From an uncultured Bacilli bacterium (GTDB lineage: Bacteria > Bacillota_I > Bacilli_A > RF39 > UBA660), in assembly GCA_934101495.1 (NCBI GenBank), contig CAKORG010000002.1, positions 26,948 through 90,947 of the forward strand: a stretch of 64,000 nucleotides of DNA, in the 5' to 3' direction. The translations under genes were made by a program, and so were the position numbers. Below are positions 50,802-58,743 of the stretch, piece by piece. Under the pieces are notes generated by a model, which did no database searches, was not told the DNA's origin, and saw only the letters and a list, made by a program, of their open reading frames with translations. How positions within the stretch are numbered: position 1 is the first letter of the stretch; every line of letters starts with the position of its first letter.

Positions 50802-52247
50802 ATGGCAAATGCTAAGAAAAAGACAAAAACAATGTTATCGTCTTTTTCCATTATTCTGATTCTAATATTTGGTCTCGGAATATTATCTCACTTACTTCCA
50901 AATGCTAAGTTTGTTGGTGAAACTATAGTTGATGGAAGTGGTACTGTTGGGGCTACACTTTCTCAAGTGTTAATGTCTCCGATTAAAGGTTTTGAAGATG
51001 CTATTGATGTTAGTATTTTCATTATGATGCTAGGTGGTATGCTTGCAGTTATTAATAAAACTGGTGCGTTAGAAACTGGTATCAAAGTTTTAGTTCATAA
51101 ACTTAAAGGTAAAGAAATTTGGTTGATTCCAATTCTTATGACAATATTCTCAGTTTGTGGTACTACATATGGTATGCTTGAAGAAACTGTTGGTTTCTAT
51201 GTATTATTATCAGCTACTATGATGGCTGCTGGTATGGATCCACTTGTTGGTTCTGCGGTTATTCTTCTTGGGGCTGGTAGTGGATGCTTGGGTTCAACAA
51301 TTAACCCATTTGCAACTGGTGTTGCTTTAAGTGCTCTTCCAAAAGGGATAACTGCTGATAATGGTTTTGTTATTCTAATTGCAACATTCTTATGGCTTAC
51401 AACATTAATAGTTTCAATACTATTTGTTATGAATTATGCTAAAAAGGTTCAAAAAGATAAAGGTTCAACATTCTTATCTTTAAGAGAACAAAAAAATGCT
51501 GAAAAAGCTTATGGTAGATTTGAAGATGATAAAAAAGAAGTTAAGTTATCTTCTACGCAAAAAGTTACATTATTATTATTTGCTTTAACATTCCTTGTAA
51601 TGATTATTGGATTTATTCCATGGGGTGAATTTGATATTACTATCTTTGATAAATTTACTGGATGGTTAACTGGTTCATCACTTGGTAATTGGTGGTTCTA
51701 TGAAGCTGCTTTATGGTTCTTAATTATGTCAATAATTATTGCAATTGTTAATAGACTTGGTGAAAAAGGTTTTGTTGATGCATTTGTTGATGGTGCTGAT
51801 GATATGATTGGTGTTATCTTGGTTATTGCAATTGCTAGAGGTGCTAGTGTGCTTATGGCAGAAACTCATTTAGATAATTATATTATCTTTAATGCTGCTA
51901 ATTTCTTACGTAAGCTTCCTGAACTTGCATTTGTTCCTCTTAACTATTTGCTTCATGTTGTACTTTCATTCTTGGTTCCATCTAGTAGTGGACTTGCAAC
52001 ACTTTCTACTCCAATTATTGCTCCGCTTGCTGCACAACTTGGTTATAGTGTTGAAGTTTCAATTATGACTATGGTAGCTGCAAATGGTTTAGTTAATTTA
52101 ATTACTCCAACTTGTGGTGCTATAATGGGTGGTCTTGCTCTTGCTAAGGTTGAATATTCAACTTGGTTTAGATGGGCTATTAAACTTGTAATAGTAATAG
52201 GACTACTTAATATGTTTGTACTAAGCTTATTTAGCTTACTTGTATAA
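50802..52247 (+). CDS. YfcC-family membrane carrier, probable arginine/ornithine antiporter
   Basis: 481 residues, about 12 membrane helices. 'GGMLAVINKTGALETGI', 'VCGTTYGMLEETVGFYVLL', 'GSGCLGSTINPFATGVALSA' and 'LSFLVPSSSGLATLSTPIIA' match the YfcC/C4-dicarboxylate-type carriers that often take the ArcD place in arc operons. Follows arcC without a gap behind AAGGAGG. Exchange of arginine for ornithine is inferred from context. Confidence 0.88.
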   Translation: MANAKKKTKTMLSSFSIILILIFGLGILSHLLPNAKFVGETIVDGSGTVGATLSQVLMSPIKGFEDAIDVSIFIMMLGGMLAVINKTGALETGIKVLVHKLKGKEIWLIPILMTIFSVCGTTYGMLEETVGFYVLLSATMMAAGMDPLVGSAVILLGAGSGCLGSTINPFATGVALSALPKGITADNGFVILIATFLWLTTLIVSILFVMNYAKKVQKDKGSTFLSLREQKNAEKAYGRFEDDKKEVKLSSTQKVTLLLFALTFLVMIIGFIPWGEFDITIFDKFTGWLTGSSLGNWWFYEAALWFLIMSIIIAIVNRLGEKGFVDAFVDGADDMIGVILVIAIARGASVLMAETHLDNYIIFNAANFLRKLPELAFVPLNYLLHVVLSFLVPSSSGLATLSTPIIAPLAAQLGYSVEVSIMTMVAANGLVNLITPTCGAIMGGLALAKVEYSTWFRWAIKLVIVIGLLNMFVLSLFSLLV

Positions 52248-52252
52248 TAATC

Positions 52253-52286
52253 TAAATACTCACTTAAATGTGGGTATTTTTTTTTG
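52253..52286 (+). terminator. Terminator of arc operon
   Basis: AAATACTCAC and GTGGGTATTT (one T-G) form the stem, followed by a run of T residues. Confidence 0.82.
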
Positions 52287-52300
52287 CGTAATTTTATTCA

Positions 52301-52383
52301 AAAATCTAGGAATGGTGTATTTTGAGTACAAAAAAAATCTAGGAATGGTGAAATTTTGACTTAAAAAAAATCTAGGAATGGTG
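52301..52383 (+). repeat. Three 17-bp direct repeats with 33-bp period
   Basis: AAAATCTAGGAATGGTG occurs at 52301-52317, 52334-52350 and 52367-52383. The 16-base intervals are T/A-rich and themselves partly alike (a TTTTGA core in the first two). The period is a multiple of three, and each unit reads 'KNLGMV' in one frame, broken by a stop. The array stands just upstream of a truncated ATPase gene, so it may be a regulatory array or the trace of a repeat-flanked element. Confidence 0.75.
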
Positions 52384-52433
52384 TAAAATAGTTGATAGAG
52401 ATGGCATAAAACCTAAAGAAAGGACAGATAATT

Positions 52434-52688
52434 GTGAAAAGAAAGATTTATGATGAAATATTAGAATGGAAAAAAACATATAATGGTAAAACTGCACTTC
52501 TTATAGAAGGAGCACGAAGAGTAGGAAAAATTTATATAGCAGAACTTTTTGCTAAAGAAAACTATAAAAGTTATATATTAATTGATTTTAATAAGGTATC
52601 CAAAAGCTTTTTACATACTCCATATGTCATTCATGCCGGAGATTATAAAGAAGACAATGTACCAATATATATGACTCCAGTAATATAA
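52434..52688 (+). pseudogene. Internally deleted AAA ATPase of the DUF4143 type
   Basis: 84 codons from a GTG with AAAGAAAGGA upstream. The first 55 residues read as the start of a DUF4143-type ATPase ('TALLIEGARRVGKIYIAELF'), with the Walker A Ser/Thr changed to Ile. The last 28 ('SFLHTPYVIHAGDYKEDN' and 'PIYMTPVI') match the usual C-terminus of those roughly 430-residue proteins. About 350 central residues are missing, so it is a remnant. Confidence 0.68.
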
Positions 52689-52690
52689 AT

Positions 52691-52765
52691 CAGAAAAACG
52701 TGAAAATAAGACTAAAAATTTCACAAAAAATGTGATAATAATAGTTAATATTTCACATTTTTCTG
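52691..52765. repeat. 75-bp nested inverted repeat
   Basis: CAGAAAAACGTGAAA (52691-52705) and TTTCACATTTTTCTG (52751-52765) are inverted with one mismatch. Inside lies a second hairpin, ATTTCACA/TGTGATAAT. It starts just after the ATPase remnant stop. It may be a large terminator or a miniature mobile-element remnant; no target-site duplication is obvious. Confidence 0.5.
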
Positions 52766-52779
52766 AAAATAAATAAAAA

Positions 52780-52805
52780 ATAAGCTGATATTTAACAGCT
52801 TATTC
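52780..52805 (-). terminator. Terminator of the second XRE gene
   Basis: On the minus strand AATAAGCTG and CAGCTTATT form a perfect stem over the stop codon, followed by TTTTATTTATTTT. Confidence 0.82.
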
Positions 52806-53033
52806 ATTAAAGAATTCTCTTATATCAATTTCTAAAGCATTTGCTATTCTACCTAGAATAGCAATGCTAAAACTTTTCTTCCTTTTTTCACTTTCTATTT
52901 CTGCTAAATAGTCCATGGACATATCTGCAGCTTCTGATAAGCTTTGTAAGGTATGTCCTTTTTCTTTTCTATATTTTTTTATGTTTTTTCTAACTATATC
53001 ATAGTAATAGTCATTTGAATTGATTTTTGCCAT
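52800..53033 (-). CDS. XRE-family DNA-binding protein
   Basis: 77 residues, a single helix-turn-helix domain: 'GHTLQSLSEAADMSMDYLAE' holds the two DNA-binding helices. The conserved 'ILGRIANALEIDIREFF' closes the fold. AAAGGAGCG precedes the ATG. It diverges from the surface-protein gene, and a perfect palindrome lies in the shared 235-base intergenic region. Confidence 0.88.
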   Translation of the reverse strand: MAKINSNDYYYDIVRKNIKKYRKEKGHTLQSLSEAADMSMDYLAEIESEKRKKSFSIAILGRIANALEIDIREFFNE

Positions 53034-53175
53034 AAGTCCCGCTCCTTTTTCTATATTTTCCCTTATTATAAAATTATATTTTATGGGCCTATAGCACTAG
53101 ATTTTTGTTTTTGTTTATGCTTATGCTATACTATTTTTATAAATAAAATAATAAATATTATATGGATATCAAAAT

Positions 53176-53192
53176 AATATCAATTTGATATT
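53176..53192. promoter_or_regulatory. Perfect 17-bp palindrome, putative operator
   Basis: AATATCAATTTGATATT has perfect 8-bp arms around one T, with another ATATCAAA half-site ten bases upstream. It stands just before the -35 box of the surface-protein promoter, so the divergent XRE protein is the natural candidate to bind it. Confidence 0.5.
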
Positions 53193-53202
53193 TACTAGGT
53201 TA

Positions 53203-53231
53203 TTGATTTGTAGTAAAATATGTATTATAGA
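53203..53231 (+). promoter_or_regulatory. Probable promoter of the surface-protein gene
   Basis: TTGATT (53203-53208) and TATAGA (53226-53231), spacer 17. The -10 box is weak, which suits a regulated promoter. Confidence 0.5.
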
Positions 53232-53268
53232 TAATAATTCAACATTAATAAAAGAAATGGAGTAGTTT

Positions 53269-55056
53269 ATGGAAAATAAAAAGACAAAAATAATAAGTAT
53301 CGTAGCATTAGTTGCACTAGCACTTACAGTAGTAACTGCAACATATGCGTACTTTCAAGCACAAACTGGGGAAGGCTCACAAACAGATATTAAGATAAAT
53401 GCAAATACAGTTGATACTTTCACATTTGAAACTGGTTCAGCTATGAGTTTATCTTTAGACCAAACATCATTTGCAAGTGGTGCAGGAAACATAACTGGAA
53501 GCACATATGCCAGTGCGAAGTTAACAGCAAATAATAAGACAAATACTGCAACAGAACATTATTATTTGTATTTAAAAATTGAAAATAACACATTTACATA
53601 TTCAATAAATGAAAGTACACCGGAAATAATAATGACAGTAACTGATAGTGGTGGTAATGAAGTAACAGATATAAGTACACTTAATCATGTCATAGTAACA
53701 GGAGCAAATGGAACTCAAGTATCAGGATATGACATAACAAATAAAAGTGGACTTATAACACTATTTAATAATAGAGAAATAACAACAACATCAAGTAAAG
53801 AAGAAAAATGGAATATTAAAGTAACATTTGTAAACTATGATGCAAGTCAAAATGCAAATGCTGGTAAAAGCATGAGTGCAAAGGTGATTATACAAAAGGA
53901 AGAGTATAAAGTTTTATTAGCAGATTATGTAAAGTCATTATACATAGGAACACAGGGAGAAAATAGCATCTATTATCATAATTCAGGTTTGACCAATGGA
54001 GCGGGAGATAACTCATATAGATATTCAGGCGGAGATTATGTTTTAACGGAAGCAGGAAAAGCAACGGGAGCAACAATGATGATAGGATATAATAATACAG
54101 TAACAACAGCTTTAATAGACTTTTATTGTAATGGAACAAAACAATTTGTGGGTTATGTATGTCGTACATCACAGACACATTATTATTTAATAAAGGGAGA
54201 TACAACACAGTATCAAACATATAAGGAAACATTAAATAAAGCAATAGAAAAAGGATATTTGACAAAAGATAATGTAAAGAACTTTGTGTGTTTTGGCTCT
54301 ACAACAAGTCCATGTCCAACAGAAAATCTATATAGAATAATCGGAGTATTTGAAAATAATGTAAAACTAGTCAAATGGGATTATGCAAAATCAAGCTTAC
54401 TAGGAACAAATGGAGATTTTTCAGAAGAAAATTCATATTTCTTTAGTGGAGAACAAGGAGAAAGTCCAACAAGTAATTCATCATATTACTGGAATAACTC
54501 AACACAAACAAATACATGGAGTGAAAGCTTACTAAATAAAACCAATTTAAATATAAATTTTATCAATAACATAGGAAGTGAATGGACACAAAAAATAGCA
54601 ACCACAACATGGAAAGTTGGAGGAAATACGATGACAAATATAGGCTCCGTAGTACCAGCAACAGCATATCAAAATGAAGTAGTACATCCAGTAATGACAA
54701 ATACAACAGATAATAAAACAGAATACACATCAAAAATAGGATTAATGTATGTATCAGATTATTATTATGCGGCAAGTCCAAGTGCATGGACATTGGTTGG
54801 TTACAATTCTAGTGATGCTACAAAGGATTATAGATTTTCGAAGGGAGAAAATTGGTTATATGGAGGAGGCTGGGACTGGACAATTTCCCGTGATGCAGGC
54901 AGTTCGGACAATGCGTTCTTTGTGGACAGCGATGGGGGCGTGAACTACGACAGCGTGAATCTTGACTATGGGGTGAGGCCGTCCTTCAGTCTTTTGTCTT
55001 CCACGACATATGTATCGGGGAGCGGCAGTGCCAACGACCCGATCGTAATAAAATGA
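53269..55056 (+). CDS. Secreted surface protein with SipW-type signal and DUF6273/DUF1566-like C-terminus
   Basis: 595 residues. The signal region 'IVALVALALTVVTATYAYFQ' resembles TasA/camelysin signal peptides cut by SipW. Residues 30-210 form a TasA-like beta domain, the middle is Asn/Thr-rich, and the C-terminus ends with 'NAFFVDSDGGVNYDSVN' and 'DYGVRPSFSL', typical of lectin-like DUF6273/DUF1566 modules. From about base 54870 to the stop the DNA rises to about 53-55% GC from about 30%, with GGG, AGG, CCG and GTG codons absent upstream. The C-terminal segment therefore looks imported or diversified. Target or ligand unknown. Confidence 0.78.
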   Translation: MENKKTKIISIVALVALALTVVTATYAYFQAQTGEGSQTDIKINANTVDTFTFETGSAMSLSLDQTSFASGAGNITGSTYASAKLTANNKTNTATEHYYLYLKIENNTFTYSINESTPEIIMTVTDSGGNEVTDISTLNHVIVTGANGTQVSGYDITNKSGLITLFNNREITTTSSKEEKWNIKVTFVNYDASQNANAGKSMSAKVIIQKEEYKVLLADYVKSLYIGTQGENSIYYHNSGLTNGAGDNSYRYSGGDYVLTEAGKATGATMMIGYNNTVTTALIDFYCNGTKQFVGYVCRTSQTHYYLIKGDTTQYQTYKETLNKAIEKGYLTKDNVKNFVCFGSTTSPCPTENLYRIIGVFENNVKLVKWDYAKSSLLGTNGDFSEENSYFFSGEQGESPTSNSSYYWNNSTQTNTWSESLLNKTNLNINFINNIGSEWTQKIATTTWKVGGNTMTNIGSVVPATAYQNEVVHPVMTNTTDNKTEYTSKIGLMYVSDYYYAASPSAWTLVGYNSSDATKDYRFSKGENWLYGGGWDWTISRDAGSSDNAFFVDSDGGVNYDSVNLDYGVRPSFSLLSSTTYVSGSGSANDPIVIK

Positions 55057-55187
55057 TTGACGGATAGTTTTTTGAAAACATTGGTAAAGTCTGGTAAAAA
55101 AGAGGTAAAAAGTTCGACCGGTGTTGAACAATTGGCTCTTCGAAATGTAGTGGGGAGTTTTACTAAAAAACTTTGAAATCTGGTGGG

Positions 55188-55220
55188 GAGATGATAATAC
55201 TATTTAATCATCTCTTTTTC
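55188..55220 (+). terminator. Terminator downstream of the surface-protein gene
   Basis: GAGATGAT (55188-55195) and ATCATCTC (55207-55214) with TTTTTC after. The 130 bases between stop codon and terminator are richer in G and carry GTGGGGAG twice (about 55150 and 55182); nothing else was recognised there. Confidence 0.75.
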
Positions 55221-55294
55221 TATGTATAAATTGTATAATAGAAAGTCATTGTTGTTATTACATATAAAATAAATTGTAATGTGATGAAGTAATG

Positions 55295-56539
55295 CTATCG
55301 ACTAGCTTCTTTTGTATTAAGTATTCTAATTAATAAATCTTCATATGCTTTCTTGTGAATGCTTGAGTCAATTGTTTTCTCTAAATCTTCTTGACTTTTC
55401 GGGGTAACAGTTGTTATTATGCCTTTCAAAGTTCTCGGAGATATAGCTCTATTACCTAAACTTTTTATTTTTTTACTTGTTTCTTCTAAGTCACTTAATT
55501 CTGTTGATAAATTTAAATAATTAAATATTTGTTTTGCTTTTTTATAAGCAATATTTTTATTATGCTCAAAATATTTGCTTTTATCATAAGTTATTTTGGC
55601 AATGAAAAATCTGTAATATGAACAACCGAAGGATGGCTTAAAACCTCCTATTCTTTTACATTTTTCTTCGAGTGTCATAGGTACTAGAAAGTGTTTAATG
55701 TTGTTTTCGTATTCAGTATCTTGTTCATCCTTTCTAGAATCCCATGTTGTATCTATAGCATATATTCCACATAAATTATATTTTGGATCGTTTAAATATA
55801 CTACAACAGATGAGTGTCCACTATTATCATCATATATTGGCTCCCATGAACACGCTTCTGCATGGATATCTAGTATATCTGCAATAGCAATAAATAAATT
55901 AGAGTAGCCTGTACATACTATTTTGTCTCCTTTTAATATCTCAATTATGCTTCGGCTTTTAGATGCTTTTTCATTTTCTTTTTCTTCATGATAAATGTGT
56001 TTTTTTATTAAATTATATATGTAAAAACAGCATTCTGCCTGTGAATAACCATTTGAGATTGCTTTTTGTGCATCATTTAATAATTTACTATACATTTCAA
56101 GCATTTCATTTAATGTTATTTCTCTGCTTTCATTATATTTATCAAAAAATGTTACGTTTTCGTGAATATCAGGGTGTGTTATAATCTCTAGAATTTCATT
56201 AAAACTAAGACTTGTCAAATTTAGAGAAATTTTCTTGTGAGTTTTTAATAATTTTTTAGGTATGTCTTTTACACGTAATATTTCTATTAGTGGTTTTGAG
56301 CCAAGAATTTTGTCTTTTAATTCAGGATTATTTAATATACATTCTATTTGGTTAGTATCTGTTATTCCTTCGATTAAATTAAAGTCATTAATACATAATT
56401 TTGGATCATTTATGAATGCTAAATAACTATCTTCAGTCTTAAATGTTAGTTTAAGAGTCTTTCCATCGTCGAATGAATCTGCAATCTTTAATTCTTCATA
56501 GATCTCGCTTTTAGATATTACAATTTTAACATTAAGCAT
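55295..56539 (-). CDS. Transglutaminase-like protein, cytosolic
   Basis: About 414 residues from an ATG with GCAGGGGT just upstream (a TTG six codons earlier is possible). No signal peptide. The N-terminal 150 residues are unassigned. The transglutaminase-like core shows the Cys in 'DKIVCTGYSNLFIAIADI', the His in 'NSGHSSVVVYL' and the Asp in 'GIYAIDTTWDSR', in the correct order. The C-terminus is helical. It could be a protease or crosslinking enzyme; the adjacent surface protein is not known to be a substrate. Confidence 0.78.
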   Translation of the reverse strand: MLNVKIVISKSEIYEELKIADSFDDGKTLKLTFKTEDSYLAFINDPKLCINDFNLIEGITDTNQIECILNNPELKDKILGSKPLIEILRVKDIPKKLLKTHKKISLNLTSLSFNEILEIITHPDIHENVTFFDKYNESREITLNEMLEMYSKLLNDAQKAISNGYSQAECCFYIYNLIKKHIYHEEKENEKASKSRSIIEILKGDKIVCTGYSNLFIAIADILDIHAEACSWEPIYDDNSGHSSVVVYLNDPKYNLCGIYAIDTTWDSRKDEQDTEYENNIKHFLVPMTLEEKCKRIGGFKPSFGCSYYRFFIAKITYDKSKYFEHNKNIAYKKAKQIFNYLNLSTELSDLEETSKKIKSLGNRAISPRTLKGIITTVTPKSQEDLEKTIDSSIHKKAYEDLLIRILNTKEASR

Positions 56540-56657
56540 ATTAACCCCTGCTTTCAAGGAAATATCCTAACATTTTTACACTTTTTTGTCAATTCTTGAA
56601 TGATAAAATTTGAATAATGAACTATGCATGTGCTAAAATAATAATGGAGGATAAGTT

Positions 56658-57782
56658 ATGAAAACAATTAAAGATATTGATATTAAAGATAAAAAGGTAG
56701 TATTAAGACTTGATTTTAATGTGCCAGTTGAAAATGGTGTTATTAAAGATAATTCTAAGATTGTAAAAAGTTTAAAAACAATAAATTATTTACTTGAAAA
56801 TAATTGTAAAGTTATTATACTTAGTCATTTTGGAAGAATAAAAAGCGAAGAAGATAAACTTAAAAATAGTTTAAAAGTTGTTGGAAAAGAACTTGCTAAT
56901 TTACTAAAAAGAGATGTTAAATTTTTAAATAATTGTTATGGGAATAAAGTAAAAAGAATTGTTGATAACTCTAGTTTAGGTGAAGTAATACTTTTGGAAA
57001 ATACTAGATTTATGGATGTTCCAACAAAAAGAGAAAGTGGAAATGATTTAGAACTTGCTAAATACTTTGCAAGTCTTGGAGACATATATATTAATGATGC
57101 TTTTGGTTCTATGCATAGAGCTCATGCTTCAACTGCTGGTATAGCTAAATATTTACCACATGCGATTGGTTTTTTAGTTATGGATGAGCTAGAGCATTTA
57201 AATATCTTAGTTCACGGAACTCCACATCCTTTTACTGTATTTATGGGTGGTGCAAAAGTTGATGATAAATTACCTATTATTAAATCATTAATTGATAGAT
57301 GTGATTATTTATTAGTTGGTGGTGGTATAGCTAATTCATTTTTGAAAGCTAAGGGTGCAGATGTTGGTAATAGTTTGGCTACTAGTGATGAAAATGTTTT
57401 AAATGAACTAAGAGAACTTATGAATAAAAATAAAGGTAAGATTGTTTTACCTATAGATTTTACTATTGATGATGGAGTTATATATGATTTAGGGAATAAA
57501 AGTATAGATTTATATAAGAAATATATTGATAATAGTGAAATCATATTTGTTAATGGTACTTGTGGTAAGTTTGAAGATGAAAGATTTATGGAAGGAACTG
57601 AAAATTTATTTAGAGCTTTGGCAACTACATCCGGAAAGGTAATTATTGGTGGTGGAGATACTGCGAGTGCATGTAGTAAATTTGGTTTTGAGAATAAGTT
57701 CTATTATGTTTCTAGTGGTGGCGGTGCTACACTTGAATATATTGCTGATGGAAATTTGAAAGCTTTAGAATGGATGGAATAA
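56658..57782 (+). CDS. pgk: Phosphoglycerate kinase
   Basis: 374 residues, slightly short for the family. 'VVLRLDFNVPVENGVIKDNS', 'VILLENTRFM', 'DIYINDAFGSMHRAHASTAG' and 'FMGGAKVDDKLPII' are intact. The hinge-side motif usually read as NGPMGVFE is 'NGTCGKFEDERF' here, a clear departure. The C-terminal 'GGGDTASACSKF' and 'SSGGGATLEYI' are present. GGAGG precedes the ATG and tpiA follows after one base. Confidence 0.94.
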   Translation: MKTIKDIDIKDKKVVLRLDFNVPVENGVIKDNSKIVKSLKTINYLLENNCKVIILSHFGRIKSEEDKLKNSLKVVGKELANLLKRDVKFLNNCYGNKVKRIVDNSSLGEVILLENTRFMDVPTKRESGNDLELAKYFASLGDIYINDAFGSMHRAHASTAGIAKYLPHAIGFLVMDELEHLNILVHGTPHPFTVFMGGAKVDDKLPIIKSLIDRCDYLLVGGGIANSFLKAKGADVGNSLATSDENVLNELRELMNKNKGKIVLPIDFTIDDGVIYDLGNKSIDLYKKYIDNSEIIFVNGTCGKFEDERFMEGTENLFRALATTSGKVIIGGGDTASACSKFGFENKFYYVSSGGGATLEYIADGNLKALEWME

Positions 57783-57783
57783 A

Positions 57784-58494
57784 ATGAAGTATTTGGTTTG
57801 TAATTTTAAAAATAAATTACTTAAAGATGATATAGTTAAATATAATAAAAGTTTAGGAGATATTGAAACTAAAGTTAAATTAGTTTTATGTCCACCTTCG
57901 ATATATCTGGGTATGTTTGAAAAGTCTGGTTATGAACTTGGTGTACAAGATATTAGTTCTTTCATTGATAAAACTATTACTGGGGAAATTGAAGCTAGTC
58001 AAGTGAGAAGCTTAGGTGCTAAATATGTAATAGTGGGTCATAGTGAAAGAAGAATATATAAACATGAAATAAATATTGATTTTATAAATAAGATAAATAA
58101 TGCTATAGAGAATGGACTTAATATTATATATTGTATTGGGGAAACACTAAGTGAAAAAGAAAATGGAAGAACTTATGAAGTGTTAGAAAAACAAATAAGT
58201 GAAGTTTTAAATAATGTGGAAATTAAGAATATTATGATTGCTTATGAACCAGTGTGGGCGATTGGTACTGGTAAAGTTCCTGAGGCAGATGAAATAAAAG
58301 AAAATATTAAGTTTATAAATGATATTTTGATGGAAAAATATGAAGAAAAGTTAGATATTTTATATGGCGGAAGTGTAAATGATACTAACATTGGAAAGTT
58401 GTGCACTATTAAAGGATTAAATGGTTTTCTTGTTGGAGGAGCATCTTTAGATACCAATAAGGTTAAAGGTATGTTAATAGAAATGGAGAAGTAA
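57784..58494 (+). CDS. tpiA: Triosephosphate isomerase
   Basis: 236 residues. The catalytic His is in 'YVIVGHSERRIY', the catalytic Glu in 'IAYEPVWAIGTGK', and the phosphate loop is 'DILYGGSVND' with 'GFLVGGASLD'. The N-terminal Lys lies in 'CNFKNKLLKDD' where NWKMN is usual, so the sequence is divergent but complete. The stop lies inside a terminator hairpin. Confidence 0.94.
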   Translation: MKYLVCNFKNKLLKDDIVKYNKSLGDIETKVKLVLCPPSIYLGMFEKSGYELGVQDISSFIDKTITGEIEASQVRSLGAKYVIVGHSERRIYKHEINIDFINKINNAIENGLNIIYCIGETLSEKENGRTYEVLEKQISEVLNNVEIKNIMIAYEPVWAIGTGKVPEADEIKENIKFINDILMEKYEEKLDILYGGSVNDTNIGKLCTIKGLNGFLVGGASLDTNKVKGMLIEMEK

Positions 58495-58512
58495 TGCAAA
58501 TACTTCTTTTTT
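58487..58512 (+). terminator. Terminator of pgk-tpiA
   Basis: AGAAGTA and TACTTCT pair over the tpiA stop codon and run into TTTTTT. Confidence 0.78.
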
Positions 58513-58610
58513 AGTGTAAGTCAAAAATTGCACAGTGAATTACTCAAAATTTGCACAATTATAATTAAATGGTGCTTAGTTTTATCTTTTTTCTTTGGTT
58601 TGTGACAGCA

Positions 58611-58617
58611 TTCGACA
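58611..58617 (-). promoter_or_regulatory. Putative Spo0A box 1
   Basis: TTCGACA here is TGTCGAA on the other strand, the 7-base core of the Spo0A binding site. It stands 133 bases before the spo0A start codon. Confidence 0.5.
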
Positions 58618-58650
58618 TAAAGTGTCAATTGTTTACGCATGTTGACATTG

Positions 58651-58660
58651 TTCGACAAAA
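58651..58660 (-). promoter_or_regulatory. Putative Spo0A box 2, consensus match
   Basis: TTCGACAAAA reads TTTTGTCGAA on the minus strand, a full match to the Bacillus 0A-box consensus TTTTGTCRAA. It lies about 35-40 bases upstream of a TATAAT (58691-58696), a good position for self-activation of spo0A. Confidence 0.6.
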
Positions 58661-58743
58661 GTTTTTGTAGCTTTTTGAAATATTCTATCTTATAATGAAA
58701 TTGTGGGTGGAAGAATAAGATATATTTTGAAAGGAAAAAACAC

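Noticed and set aside
52301..52383. Direct repeats considered as a CRISPR array
   Set aside because: Only three short repeats, 16-base spacers that resemble each other, and no cas genes nearby.
53269..55294. A full diversity-generating retroelement
   Set aside because: No reverse transcriptase, accessory gene or template repeat is visible in the window, so only the base-composition break can be reported.
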